Part shown: positions 9,018 through 17,908 of the stretch, piece after piece
Layout of the letters: every line of letters starts with the position of its first letter
Position numbering within the stretch: position 1 is the first letter of the stretch
Origin: Chloracidobacterium sp.
GTDB taxonomy: Bacteria > Acidobacteriota > Blastocatellia > Pyrinomonadales > Pyrinomonadaceae
Length of the DNA stretch: 64,000 nt
Direction: 5' to 3'
Assembly: GCA_016706275.1 (NCBI GenBank)
Contig: JADJJY010000005.1
Location: forward strand, 22,746 to 86,745
The notes under the pieces: generated by a model
The model's input: only the letters and a program-made list of their open reading frames with translations
Told to the model about the DNA's origin: nothing
Databases searched by the model: none
Position numbers and translations under genes: made by a program

Positions 9018-9749
9018 TTATCGGCGATCGTCCCGTCTCGGACGTCTTTCTCTCATCGCATTTCGGTCGACCTTGACCTCGTTCATCGGGTCGGTAGTCG
9101 TTCCGCGTGCCATCGAAGCATTTGGGTCGAGGATCTCACCGCGATAGATCCACACCTTGACACCGATGATGCCAAATGTGGTCAAGGCCTCAGCGAATCC
9201 AAAATCGATATCGGCACGCAAGGTGTGCAGCGGCAAGCGGCCCTGTAGCGACCATTCGGTTCTGGCGATCTCAGCACCGTTCAAACGGCCGGCGATCATA
9301 ACCTTGATGCCCTGTGCTCCAAAACGAAGAGTTTCCTCGATCGTCTTTTTCATTGCACGGCGAAACATAATGCGTTTCTCGAGCTGCTGTGCGATCTTTT
9401 CGGCCTGAAGCTGAGCGTTAAGCTCTGGATGCTTGATCTCAAGGATCGAAACCATCACTTCGCGGCCGGTCTTTCTCTCAAGCTCCTCGCGAAGAGCATC
9501 GATCTCAGCACCTTTGCGGCCAATGATGATACCCGGACGCGAAGTGTAAATGACGATCTTCAAACGGGTGGCTGCACGCTCAATATCGATGTGCGAGACA
9601 CCGCCGCCGGCGAATTTCTTCTTCAGATCACGCTTGATCTGTAGATCCTCAGCGAGAAATGCGGCGTATTCCTGTTTCGCAAACCAGTGCGAGTGCCAAT
9701 CTTTGTTGTATCCGACCCTAAAGCCGTATGGATGTACCTTCTGTCCCAT
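9018..9749 (-). CDS. rpsC: 30S ribosomal protein S3
   Basis: S3 lies at the mRNA entry channel. 243 residues. The N-terminus MGQKVHPYGFRVGYNKDWHS, the KH domain with RPGIIIGRKGAEIDALR, and the C-terminal domain (GRLNGAEIARTEWSLQGRLP) are all present; the tail ends in a basic RRPRRDDRR. Starts 10 bases after rplV ends. Confidence 0.97.
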   Translation of the reverse strand: MGQKVHPYGFRVGYNKDWHSHWFAKQEYAAFLAEDLQIKRDLKKKFAGGGVSHIDIERAATRLKIVIYTSRPGIIIGRKGAEIDALREELERKTGREVMVSILEIKHPELNAQLQAEKIAQQLEKRIMFRRAMKKTIEETLRFGAQGIKVMIAGRLNGAEIARTEWSLQGRLPLHTLRADIDFGFAEALTTFGIIGVKVWIYRGEILDPNASMARGTTTDPMNEVKVDRNAMRERRPRRDDRR

Positions 9750-9759
9750 AATTAACCTA

Positions 9760-10506
9760 TTACTGTCGTTCGAGGTCCTCGTTGATCTTTTCTTGAGCTT
9801 CGTCAGCCGGCTTTGTTTCGTTCAATGTAGCGGTGGTCTGCGTTTCAACATTCTTAGCGTCCGCAACCTCAGCATCACCCTCTGCGGCCTGATCGGCAGC
9901 AGCTGCCTCGACCGTCGTTTCCTCGACTGTTTCTGCTACTGTTTCGACCGGAGCGGTTTCAACCGCGACTGTCTCGACTACCTCTTCGACCGGTGCCGCC
10001 ACGACCTCTTCGGCCAGAGGCTTTTTGGTCTCGGCCTTTTCGGTCTTAGCTTTCTTTGTGTCTTTACCGGCAGCCTTAGCGGCAAGCTTCTTGCCGACCG
10101 GCCTGTTAGCCATCGACGCGGCGATTGCCAATTCCTTTTCAGTCTTAGGCTTTTCTTCGCTCGTCACGTGGATCGTGATGTGGCAATAATGCCTCTGCTC
10201 ACGATATGCACGTCCCTGCGGAGCCGGACGCATGCGGCTGCGGTGTTTGTGCGGCCCCATATCGACAAAGCAAAGCTTGATCCATAGATCGTCCGGATCG
10301 ATAGCGATGTTTTCATTCTCCGCCTTGAACGTCGCGTTGGCAATTGCCGAATTCAGGCACTGAGCGATCGGGTCTGCCGCACGCTTGTCCGTAAACTTAA
10401 GGATCGACAAGGCTCTCGATACTCTCACGCCGCGGATCAGATCGATCACGAGCCGCGCTTTGCGAGGGCTGCCTTTCAGATATTTTGTTTTTGCTACAGC
10501 TTCCAT
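9760..10506 (-). CDS. rplV: 50S ribosomal protein L22 with very long C-terminal tail
   Basis: L22 reaches into the exit tunnel. The normal ~115-residue core is intact (KGSPRKARLVIDLIRGVRV, and the GPHKHRSRMRPAPQGRAY loop and signature). It is followed by about 130 residues rich in Ala, Glu, Val, Thr and Lys with repeated VEEVVETVAVETAP-like runs, more than doubling the usual length. The reading frame is uninterrupted to the stop at 9760, just before rpsC. The tail may protrude from the tunnel exit or the subunit surface; its function is unknown. Confidence 0.92.
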   Translation of the reverse strand: MEAVAKTKYLKGSPRKARLVIDLIRGVRVSRALSILKFTDKRAADPIAQCLNSAIANATFKAENENIAIDPDDLWIKLCFVDMGPHKHRSRMRPAPQGRAYREQRHYCHITIHVTSEEKPKTEKELAIAASMANRPVGKKLAAKAAGKDTKKAKTEKAETKKPLAEEVVAAPVEEVVETVAVETAPVETVAETVEETTVEAAAADQAAEGDAEVADAKNVETQTTATLNETKPADEAQEKINEDLERQ

Positions 10507-10593
10507 AACAGTTGTCTGTTGTCGGTTGTCGGTTGTCAGTTGTCAATGATTGTCTTTTCCGACAACTGACTACTGGCTACTGACTTCTGACTA
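10507..10593. repeat. Spacer hairpin of GTTGTCGG/CCGACAACTG words
   Basis: The rpsS-rplV spacer has TTGTCTGTTGTCGGTTGTCG on one side and CCGACAACTGACTACTGGC on the other. The halves pair into an imperfect hairpin, another variant of the operon's word-repeat spacers. Confidence 0.75.
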
Positions 10594-10884
10594 CTATTTC
10601 CTCTTAGCCATCTTCTCCGCTTTAGTACCCGGGTGGCCCTTAAACATACGCGTCGGCGAAAACTCACCAAGCTTGTGGCCGACCATATTCTCGGTAACAA
10701 ATACCGGGATATGGCGTTTGCCGTTGTGAACGCCAAAGGTCAATCCGACCATTTCCGGCGTGATCGTCGAGCGTCGCGACCAAGTTTTGATCGCCTGCGG
10801 TTTCGGACCTCCGTCCGAGATACGTCGCAGCATCTTTTGAACGCTGAGATCGATAAATGGTCCTTTCTTTAATGAACGTGGCAT
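10594..10884 (-). CDS. rpsS: 30S ribosomal protein S19
   Basis: Head protein S19, 96 residues. Begins MPRSLKKGPFIDLSVQKML and carries the family signature around GHKLGEFSPTRMFKGHPG. Upstream is rplB, downstream rplV, the S10-operon order. Confidence 0.97.
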   Translation of the reverse strand: MPRSLKKGPFIDLSVQKMLRRISDGGPKPQAIKTWSRRSTITPEMVGLTFGVHNGKRHIPVFVTENMVGHKLGEFSPTRMFKGHPGTKAEKMAKRK

Positions 10885-10919
10885 ATCTTTTTCTTAAGTA
10901 TCAAACCTGAGATTTGAAA

Positions 10920-11750
10920 TTACTTTCTCCTCCGGTCTTTAACAATCATATTATCCGTCCGCTTATTGCGGCGTGTCTTATAACCGCGAGTCGGTTTACC
11001 CCAAGGGGTTACCGGATTACGTCCGCCTGATGTTTTACCTTCGCCACCGCCGTGGGGGTGGTCGACCGGGTTCATAGCGACGCCGCGAACCTTAGGACGT
11101 TTTCCCATCCAGCGTGAACGTCCGGCTTTACCAAGTGAAACATTTTCATGCTCGGTGTTGCCGACCTGTCCGACTGTCGCCATACAGACGACCGGAACTT
11201 TGCGAACCTCTCCCGAAGGCATTCTGAGCTGTGCGTGATCGCCCTCTTTAGCAACGATCTGTGCAAAACCACCAGCCGAGCGAACCATCTGGCCGCCTTT
11301 CCCCGGACGCAATTCAATATTATGAACCTGTGTACCGAGCGGGATATTTTTGATCGGCAAAGCGTTACCCGGCAAAATATCGGCATCTTCGCCGCTCACG
11401 ATCATCGTTCCGACCGTTAACCCAACAGGTGCGAGAATGTATCTCTTCTCACCGTCGAGATAATTGATCAACGCGATGTGCGAGCTGCGGTTCGGATCGT
11501 ACTCAAGCTGAGCGACCTTGCCCGGAATACCCGATTTATCGCGTTTGAAATCGATAATACGGTAATGACGCTTATGTCCTCCGCCGCGACGTCGAACCGT
11601 GATACGGCCGTCGTTGTTGTGGCCGGAAATTTTCTTTTTCGGCTCGAGCAGTGATTTTTCGGGTACTGCCCCTTTAGTCAACTCATCGCGGGTCAGGTAC
11701 GTTTGATAACGCCTGGCCGGTGATGTCGGTTTTAATCTCTTGATTCCCAT
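10920..11750 (-). CDS. rplB: 50S ribosomal protein L2
   Basis: Peptidyl-transferase-centre protein L2, 276 residues as expected. Core motifs: RRGGGHKRHYRIIDFKR in the N-terminal domain and the signature MNPVDHPHGGGEGKTSGGR near the C-terminus, which includes the conserved His needed for function. Between rplW and rpsS. Confidence 0.98.
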   Translation of the reverse strand: MGIKRLKPTSPARRYQTYLTRDELTKGAVPEKSLLEPKKKISGHNNDGRITVRRRGGGHKRHYRIIDFKRDKSGIPGKVAQLEYDPNRSSHIALINYLDGEKRYILAPVGLTVGTMIVSGEDADILPGNALPIKNIPLGTQVHNIELRPGKGGQMVRSAGGFAQIVAKEGDHAQLRMPSGEVRKVPVVCMATVGQVGNTEHENVSLGKAGRSRWMGKRPKVRGVAMNPVDHPHGGGEGKTSGGRNPVTPWGKPTRGYKTRRNKRTDNMIVKDRRRK

Positions 11751-11756
11751 AATTCC

Positions 11757-11796
11757 TGCTCTGTAATTTCAAATTTCAAATTTGAGATCACAAATT
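11757..11796. repeat. Short palindromic spacer (TTTCAAATTTCAAATTTGAGA type)
   Basis: The rplW-rplB spacer contains ATTTCAAATTTCAAATTTGA, whose centre is palindromic. Related wording occurs at 12962-13026 and 15290-15324. Confidence 0.6.
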
Positions 11797-12126
11797 CTAT
11801 ATCGCTTCTGCGTAATCAACCATCGGCTCGCCTTTTCTCAAGGTCACATAAGCCTTTTTCCAAGCCGGACGGCGTCCTTCGATCCGTCCACGCTTTTTAA
11901 CTTTTCCGTCGTACTGAACCGTGCGGACCGCTGCGACCTTTACATTAAAGATCTCTTCGATAGCGGCCTTGATCGCCGGCTTTGTAGCCTTTTTGTCGAC
12001 CTTAAAGGTCAATACCTGCCCGGCCTTGCGTCCACTATCTTCGTCCGTCGAATCTTCTTTCAGAATGACGCTCTTTTCAGTGACGACTGGCGATTTCAAA
12101 ATGTCCCAAACACCTAAATTACTCAT
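11797..12126 (-). CDS. rplW: 50S ribosomal protein L23
   Basis: Exit-site protein L23, docking site for SRP and trigger factor; 109 residues. The start MSNLGVWDILKSPVVTEKS and the segment VLTFKVDKKATKPAIKAAIE match the family. Its start overlaps the 3' end of rplD by 8 bases, suggesting coupled translation. Confidence 0.95.
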   Translation of the reverse strand: MSNLGVWDILKSPVVTEKSVILKEDSTDEDSGRKAGQVLTFKVDKKATKPAIKAAIEEIFNVKVAAVRTVQYDGKVKKRGRIEGRRPAWKKAYVTLRKGEPMVDYAEAI

Positions 12127-12961
12127 TGTCAGTCGCCTCCTCGGTGGCTTCTACGGCCGGAGCTTCTTTCTCAGCCTTAGGGGCTTTTTCCGCTTTTGGC
12201 TTTGCTTCCTTCTTAGCTTTTGGCTTCTCTTCGACCGCTGCCTCTGCTGCCGCAGGTGCCGCTTTCTTTGCCTTCGGCTTTGCTTCCACAGCCTCAACTT
12301 CGGAAGCAGTGCCTTCACGTTTTGGATCGAGCAATGCCGTCAATTCTTCAAGAGCGGCTTTCGAGATAAGCAGTTTCTCGTGATAGATGATGTCGTAGAT
12401 GTTCAACCCGAAACTATTCGTGACCTTGGTCTTTTCGACATTTCGCGACGACAAGATCAGATTTTGATTATCAAGCGAATCGACGATCAGCGTCTTGACC
12501 GGCTTTTTGCTGGTCGCAAGAGCGAGTCCGCTGACAGCACCGACAAACTCACTGGTCTTTGGCGACTTGAATGTAAATTCGTCAATGATGAGCAGGTTGC
12601 CCTCACGCAATCTTTCCGACAGAGCCGAACGCAATGCACCGCGGCGCATTTTCTTAGGCATCTGATAGGACCAGTCGCGTGGCTGCGGGCCATGGACGTT
12701 ACCGCCGCCTTTCCACAAAGGCGATCGAAGCGATGCAATACGCGCACGGCCTGTTCCCTTTTGCTTCCAGAGCTTGCGGCCCGAACCGGAAACATTACCG
12801 CGAGTTTTAGTCGCCGAAGTTCCCTGTCGGCCGTTGGCCTGATAGTTCATCACAGCCGAGTGGATGAGTGCTTCGTTCAATTCGACACCAAACACGGCGT
12901 CCAGAAGCTCTACGTCCCCGACCTCTTTATTTTTTAAGTTGCGAACCTTTACGGTAGGCAT
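12119..12961 (-). CDS. rplD: 50S ribosomal protein L4 with C-terminal Ala/Lys/Glu tail
   Basis: L4 lines the exit tunnel with L22. 280 residues versus ~205 typical. The core includes the tunnel loop region (QGTSATKTRGNVSGSGRKLW, then KGTGRARIASLRSP) and ends near residue 210. The remaining ~70 residues are Lys/Ala/Glu-rich with KPKAKK repeats. The frame is open throughout and the stop overlaps rplW. The tail resembles those on L22, L24 and S17 in this operon. Confidence 0.94.
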   Translation of the reverse strand: MPTVKVRNLKNKEVGDVELLDAVFGVELNEALIHSAVMNYQANGRQGTSATKTRGNVSGSGRKLWKQKGTGRARIASLRSPLWKGGGNVHGPQPRDWSYQMPKKMRRGALRSALSERLREGNLLIIDEFTFKSPKTSEFVGAVSGLALATSKKPVKTLIVDSLDNQNLILSSRNVEKTKVTNSFGLNIYDIIYHEKLLISKAALEELTALLDPKREGTASEVEAVEAKPKAKKAAPAAAEAAVEEKPKAKKEAKPKAEKAPKAEKEAPAVEATEEATDNE

Positions 12962-13026
12962 AATTTCTCACTCCGTTTCTTTGCGATCTCAGATCTCAAA
13001 TTTGAGATCACATCGCAAAGCATTAA
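12962..13026. repeat. Palindromic spacer (TTTGCGATCTCAGATCTCAAATTTGAGATC)
   Basis: The rplC-rplD spacer contains CTTTGCGATCTCAGATCTCA and the complementary TGAGATCACATCGCAAAG, forming a hairpin around AATTT. Its arms pair over most of their length. Confidence 0.75.
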
Positions 13027-13665
13027 CTAGGCCTTCTTGACCATTACAAGTCCGCCATTCGGCCCCGGTACAGCACCGCGAACCATAATAAGGTTGTTCT
13101 CGACATCGACACGTGCAATGGTCAAACCCTGCACGGTGACGCGGGCATCGCCCATGTGTCCCGACGAACGCGTACCTTTAATAACACGCGAAGGATAAGC
13201 CGATTGGCCGATCGAACCCGGTGCACGAACGTTCATCGAACCGTGCGACTCAGGGCCGCGTTTGAAGTTGTGCCGTTTGATCGTACCGGCAAAACCGCGT
13301 CCTTTTGATTTGCCGATGACATCGATCTTGTCGCCGTCCGCAAAGACGTCAACTTTGACCTGATCGCCAACCGCCGCGTCCGGCTCAGCCGTAAGGCGAA
13401 ACTCTCTCAAAACACGGGTCGGAGGCGTGCCGCCGCCCGTTTTCTCAAAGTGCCCTTGCAGCGGCTTTGAAACATTTTTCAGACGGATCGGCTTGTCCTC
13501 AACGAGTCCAAGCTGGACGGCGTTATAACCGTCGCGGCCCGCCGCACTTTTAGTCTGGATGACGACACAAGGCCCCGCTTTGATGACCGTAACCGGAGTT
13601 ACTGTTCCATCTTCAGCAAAAAGCTGCGTCATTCCGACTTTTCTACCAATGATTCCACTAATCAT
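13027..13665 (-). CDS. rplC: 50S ribosomal protein L3
   Basis: Assembly-initiator protein L3, 212 residues. The N-terminus MISGIIGRKVGMTQLFAEDG is canonical, so the ATG at 13665 is chosen; the upstream frame extension to 13722 lies in a repeat. The L3 signature GFAGTIKRHNFKRGPESHGS is present and includes the Gln/His-methylation region. Follows rpsJ. Confidence 0.96.
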   Translation of the reverse strand: MISGIIGRKVGMTQLFAEDGTVTPVTVIKAGPCVVIQTKSAAGRDGYNAVQLGLVEDKPIRLKNVSKPLQGHFEKTGGGTPPTRVLREFRLTAEPDAAVGDQVKVDVFADGDKIDVIGKSKGRGFAGTIKRHNFKRGPESHGSMNVRAPGSIGQSAYPSRVIKGTRSSGHMGDARVTVQGLTIARVDVENNLIMVRGAVPGPNGGLVMVKKA

Positions 13666-13667
13666 AC

Positions 13668-13757
13668 GAGTTCCTTGAGTTTTGAGTCTTTTGAGTTCTT
13701 TGAGATTTTTTGAGCAGTTCACTCAATAAACTCTACGAACTCAACAAACTCCTTAAA
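13668..13757. repeat. Spacer hairpin of GAGTT/AACTC pentamers
   Basis: The rpsJ-rplC spacer reads as GAGTTCCTTGAGTTTTGAGT-like words then AACTCTACGAACTCAACAAA-like words, again an imperfect hairpin. It is the third spacer with this vocabulary. Confidence 0.75.
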
Positions 13758-14078
13758 CTAATTCTTTCCGAACGCCTTGATCTCTACATCAACACCGGCC
13801 GGCAGGTCCAATTTCATCAACGCATCGACCGTTTCGGCTGTCGGGTCGAGAATGTCCATCAAACGCTTGTGCGTTCTGATCTCAAACTGCTCACGCGATT
13901 TTTTATCAACGTGCGGCGATCTGAGGACCGTCCATTTATTCTTGATGGTCGGTAGGGGTATGGGACCTGCGATCCTCGCCCCTGTTCTCTTTGCCGTTTC
14001 TACGATCTCAGCGGTGGACTGATCCAAAACGCGGTGATCGTATGCTTTTAACTTGATGCGGATCTTTTCGTTTAACAT
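13758..14078 (-). CDS. rpsJ: 30S ribosomal protein S10
   Basis: S10, 106 residues, also the NusE partner in antitermination. The ATG at 14078 gives MLNEKIRIKLKAYDHRVLDQ, the canonical N-terminus; a longer in-frame extension overlaps the tuf 3' end and is rejected. The signature GPIPLPTIKNKWTVLRSPHV is intact. Lies 4 bases after tuf, joining str and S10 operons. Confidence 0.97.
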   Translation of the reverse strand: MLNEKIRIKLKAYDHRVLDQSTAEIVETAKRTGARIAGPIPLPTIKNKWTVLRSPHVDKKSREQFEIRTHKRLMDILDPTAETVDALMKLDLPAGVDVEIKAFGKN

Positions 14079-14082
14079 ATTT

Positions 14083-15270
14083 CTATTCCACAATATCTGA
14101 CACGGTACCGGCACCGACTGTACGGCCGCCTTCGCGGATGGCGAAGCGGAGGCCTTTTTCCATGGCGATCGGTGCGATAAGCGTGATCTCCATCTGGATG
14201 TTGTCTCCCGGCATGACCATTTCGACTCCTGCCGGCAGGTCTGCGACACCGGTCACGTCCGTTGTTCTAAAGTAGAACTGCGGGCGGTAGCCTGTGAAGA
14301 ACGGCGTGTGCCGGCCGCCTTCTTCCTTCGTCAAAACATAGGCCTCGGCCTTGAACTTCGTGTGCGGCGTGATCGAGCCCGGTTTGGCAATGACCTGTCC
14401 GCGTTCAATTTCCTTTCTTTCAACTCCACGGAGCAGCAGTCCGACGTTGTCGCCTGCCATACCCGAATCGAGCAGCTTCTTGAACATCTCGACGCCGGTC
14501 ACAACTGAGTTGCGTGTCTCTTTGATACCGACGATCTCGACCGGTTCGTTGACGTTGATAACGCCACGTTCGATACGTCCCGTAGCAACTGTTCCGCGGC
14601 CCTGGATGGTGAAGATGTCTTCGACAGGCATCAGGAACGGTTTGTCTGTTTCGCGGGCAGGTGTCGGGATGAAATCATCTACAGCCTGCATCAACTCATC
14701 GATCTTTGGCTCCCAGGCAGCGTCGCCTTCGAGGGCTTTCAAAGCTGAACCCTGGATGATCGGCGTATCGTCGCCGGGGAATTCGTACGAGCTGAGCAGC
14801 TCACGGATCTCCATGTCGACGAGCTCAAGCAATTCTGCGTCATCGACCATGTCGGCTTTGTTCATAAAGACGACCATCGAAGGCACACCCACCTGACGTG
14901 CGAGCAGGATGTGCTCACGTGTCTGCGGCATCGGGCCGTCCGTCGCAGCAACCACTAGGATCGCTCCGTCCATCTGTGCCGCACCCGTGATCATGTTCTT
15001 GACATAATCGGCGTGGCCCGGACAGTCGACGTGTGCGTAGTGACGATTAGCCGTCTCATACTCAACGTGCGACGTCGCAATTGTGATACCACGAGCTTTT
15101 TCTTCAGGTGCGTTGTCGATCGAATCAAACGACCGAAACGTCATCTTTGCATTGTGCTTTGACATCACCTTTGTGATAGCCGCTGTCAATGTCGTCTTGC
15201 CGTGATCCACGTGACCGATCGTTCCAATATTCACGTGCGGCTTGCTGCGATCGAATTTCTCTTTGCTCAT
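14083..15270 (-). CDS. tuf: Elongation factor Tu
   Basis: GTPase delivering aminoacyl-tRNA to the ribosome; 395 residues. G1 GHVDHGKTTL, switch region with ARGITI, G3 DCPGHADY and G4 NKADMVD are visible, followed by the two beta-barrel domains ending in AIREGGRTVGAGTVSDIVE. Only tuf copy in this window; between fusA and rpsJ. Confidence 0.98.
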   Translation of the reverse strand: MSKEKFDRSKPHVNIGTIGHVDHGKTTLTAAITKVMSKHNAKMTFRSFDSIDNAPEEKARGITIATSHVEYETANRHYAHVDCPGHADYVKNMITGAAQMDGAILVVAATDGPMPQTREHILLARQVGVPSMVVFMNKADMVDDAELLELVDMEIRELLSSYEFPGDDTPIIQGSALKALEGDAAWEPKIDELMQAVDDFIPTPARETDKPFLMPVEDIFTIQGRGTVATGRIERGVINVNEPVEIVGIKETRNSVVTGVEMFKKLLDSGMAGDNVGLLLRGVERKEIERGQVIAKPGSITPHTKFKAEAYVLTKEEGGRHTPFFTGYRPQFYFRTTDVTGVADLPAGVEMVMPGDNIQMEITLIAPIAMEKGLRFAIREGGRTVGAGTVSDIVE

Positions 15271-15289
15271 GACTTTCTCCTAAACTTAG

Positions 15290-15324
15290 CTATTTCAAAT
15301 TTCAAATATGAAATTTCAGATTTC
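15290..15324. repeat. AT-rich palindromic spacer (ATTTCAAATATGAAAT type)
   Basis: The fusA-tuf spacer contains TATTTCAAATTTCAAATATG and ATGAAATTTCAGATTTC, forming a short AT-rich inverted repeat similar to 11757-11796. Confidence 0.55.
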
Positions 15325-17427
15325 TTAAGTACTTGCTCCCGTTCCCTTGATCTTCGCAATAACTTCTTCAGCGACATTACGCGGAGCTTCGTTATAACGC
15401 TCAAAATGCATACTCGACGTTGCGCGTCCCTGTGTTGACGAGCGAAGGTCGGTCGTGTAACCAAACATCTCCGACAGCGGCACAAATGCCGTGACGACCG
15501 AAACATTACCCGGACGCGGCTCCATCTTGTCGATCTGGCCGCGGCGGCGATTAAGATCGCCGTTGACCGCACCCATATATTCCTCAGGCGTAACAACTTC
15601 GATACGCATGATGGGTTCGAGCAGGACCGGTTTTGCCTTTTTCACAGCGTCCTGAAACGCATACGAACCGGCAAGTTTGAATGAAATTTCGTCCGAGTCG
15701 ACTTCGTGATACGAACCAAATAAGAGCGTAACTTTGATATCGACGAGTTCATAGCCAGCAAGATATCCACGCTGCATAGCATCGCGAACGCCTTCCATCG
15801 TCGGCTTGATGAACTGACGCGGGATCGAACCACCGGTGATCTTGTCTTCGAAAACAAAACCTTCGCCCGGAGCCGGCTCGACAGTGAGCTCGACGTGGCC
15901 AAATTTACCACGGCCGCCCGACTGTTTCTTGTAGATCTCTTTACCCGGTGCGGCGGTCGTGATCGTTTCACGATACGCAACCTGCGGTTTACCAACGTTA
16001 GCCTCGACGCCAAATTCACGCTTCATACGATCAACAATGATCTCAAGGTGAAGCTCGCCCATACCGGCGATGATCGTCTGGCCCGTTTCATGGTCGGTGT
16101 TGACCTGAAATGAAGGGTCTTCCTGTGCAAGACGGTTGAGGGCGATACCCATTTTGTCTTGGTCCTGACGGGTTTTCGGTTCGACCGCGACACGCACGAC
16201 CGGTTCCGGAAAGTCCATAGACTCAAGGATAATTGGCTTTGACTCGTCCGAGATAGTGTCGCCGGTCGTGGTATTTTTCATACCGCCGATAGCAACGATC
16301 TCGCCCGCACTCGCCGTTTCAACGTCTTCACGTTTATTCGCGTGCATCAGCATCAAACGGCCGACACGCTCTTTCGAATCCTTGATCGTGTTCGTCACAT
16401 ATGAACCCGAAGAAACCGTTCCCGAATAGATACGCACAAATGCGAGCTGTCCGAGGTGCTTATCCGCCATCAGTTTGAATACCAAACCGGAGAACGGAGC
16501 TTTAGCATCAGGCGGACGGCTTTCGGTCGCGTCTGTATTAGGATTTACGCCCTCGATAGCAGGAATATCGAGCGGGCTCGGGAGAAAATCAATAACGGCA
16601 TCAAGCAATGTCTGAACGCCTTTGTTCTTAAACGCAGAACCGGTAACGACCGGGACGATCTTCATCGCCAGCGTTCCCGCACGAAGAGCGACGCGGATCT
16701 CGTCTTCTGAGATCTCCTCGCCTTCGAGATATTTCATCATCAGATCGTCATCGATCGCCGAAACGGCTTCGACAAGCTTTTCGCGTTGAGCTTTCGACAC
16801 CTCGAGCAGGTCTGCCGGGATGTCAGTGACATCGTAATTGGCCCCCATCGCCTCATTGGTCCAGACAAAAGCCTTCATCGTGATCAGATCGACGACGCCT
16901 TTGAAATGCTCTTCGATACCGATCGGCACTTGCAGAGCAACAGCATTTGCACCAAGGCGATCAAGGATCGACTGAAAACTGCGGTCAAACGAAGCTCCCG
17001 CACGATCAAGCTTATTAATAAAGCAGATACGCGGCACGCCGTATTTGTCAGCCTGACGCCAAACGGTCTCGGACTGCGGTTCAACGCCGGCGACACCGTC
17101 AAAAACACAGACCGCACCATCTAAAACACGAAGAGACCGCTCAACTTCCATAGTGAAGTCAACGTGTCCCGGTGTATCAATGATATTGATACGGTGCTCA
17201 ATGTTGTTGCGTGTCCAGAAACAGGTCGTCGCAGCCGAGGTAATCGTAATACCGCGTTCCTGCTCCTGCTCCATCCAGTCCATCGTCGCCGTTCCTTCGT
17301 GAACTTCGCCGATCTTGTGCGAAACACCCGTGTAATACAAAATGCGCTCCGTCGCCGTGGTCTTACCCGCGTCGATATGGGCCATAATGCCGATGTTTCT
17401 ATATTTGTCTAAGCTGATCGTTGCCAT
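15325..17427 (-). CDS. fusA: Elongation factor G
   Basis: Translocase GTPase, 700 residues. G1 AHIDAGKTTATERIL, switch I region with ERGITITSAAT, G3 DTPGHVDF and G4 NKLDRAG are present, then domains II-V including the GHVELTVEPAPGEGFVF stretch of domain IV. 4 bases separate it from rpsG, consistent with co-translation in the str operon. Confidence 0.98.
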   Translation of the reverse strand: MATISLDKYRNIGIMAHIDAGKTTATERILYYTGVSHKIGEVHEGTATMDWMEQEQERGITITSAATTCFWTRNNIEHRINIIDTPGHVDFTMEVERSLRVLDGAVCVFDGVAGVEPQSETVWRQADKYGVPRICFINKLDRAGASFDRSFQSILDRLGANAVALQVPIGIEEHFKGVVDLITMKAFVWTNEAMGANYDVTDIPADLLEVSKAQREKLVEAVSAIDDDLMMKYLEGEEISEDEIRVALRAGTLAMKIVPVVTGSAFKNKGVQTLLDAVIDFLPSPLDIPAIEGVNPNTDATESRPPDAKAPFSGLVFKLMADKHLGQLAFVRIYSGTVSSGSYVTNTIKDSKERVGRLMLMHANKREDVETASAGEIVAIGGMKNTTTGDTISDESKPIILESMDFPEPVVRVAVEPKTRQDQDKMGIALNRLAQEDPSFQVNTDHETGQTIIAGMGELHLEIIVDRMKREFGVEANVGKPQVAYRETITTAAPGKEIYKKQSGGRGKFGHVELTVEPAPGEGFVFEDKITGGSIPRQFIKPTMEGVRDAMQRGYLAGYELVDIKVTLLFGSYHEVDSDEISFKLAGSYAFQDAVKKAKPVLLEPIMRIEVVTPEEYMGAVNGDLNRRRGQIDKMEPRPGNVSVVTAFVPLSEMFGYTTDLRSSTQGRATSSMHFERYNEAPRNVAEEVIAKIKGTGAST

Positions 17428-17431
17428 TTAA

Positions 17432-17902
17432 CTAAAACCTATAATGTGCGAATGCTTTGTTCGCTTCTGCCATGCGTAACACGTCTTCCTTCTTCTTCAT
17501 TGCTCCGCCGCGTCCGTTCACAGTGTCGAGGAGCTCGCCTACGAGGCGGTCTTCCATCGTTTTTTCGCTGCGTCCGCGTGCGTTTGTCACGATCCATCGG
17601 ATCGCAAGTGTGTTGCGGCGGTCACGCGAAACTTCGAGCGGCACCTGATATGTAGCACCACCGATACGGCGTGATTTGACTTCGAGGGTCGGTGCAACGC
17701 TATCGAGAGCGGCCTTAAATACCTTCAAAGGCTCGTCTTGTGCCTTTTCGCCCAACTTGACCATCGCTCCGTAAAAGATCTGCTCGGCAGTTGTCTTTTT
17801 ACCCGCGAGCATCAAACCGTTGATAAATTTGGTAACGGCGATGCTGTTGTAGATCGGATCCGGCAAAACTTCTCTTTTTACTGCAACTCTACGTCTTGGC
17901 AT
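17432..17902 (-). CDS. rpsG: 30S ribosomal protein S7
   Basis: Head-nucleating protein S7, 156 residues. Begins MPRRRVAVKREVLPDPIYNS and carries the family signature (DPIYNS, VTKFINGLMLAGKKTTAEQI) and C-terminal EDVLRMAEANKAFAHYRF. Between rpsL and fusA. Confidence 0.97.
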   Translation of the reverse strand: MPRRRVAVKREVLPDPIYNSIAVTKFINGLMLAGKKTTAEQIFYGAMVKLGEKAQDEPLKVFKAALDSVAPTLEVKSRRIGGATYQVPLEVSRDRRNTLAIRWIVTNARGRSEKTMEDRLVGELLDTVNGRGGAMKKKEDVLRMAEANKAFAHYRF

Positions 17903-17908
17903 AACTTC

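Noticed and set aside
9550..10287. Plus-strand open frame of 245 codons opposite rpsC/rplV
   Set aside because: Shadow of the L22 tail; the apparent membrane-like composition is an artefact of reversed Glu/Ala/Val codons.
11921..12937. Open frame of 338 codons on the plus strand opposite rplD/rplW
   Set aside because: It is antisense to well-supported L4 and L23, and its product is a Cys/Phe/Arg-rich shadow of the Ala/Lys/Glu codon pattern on the other strand.
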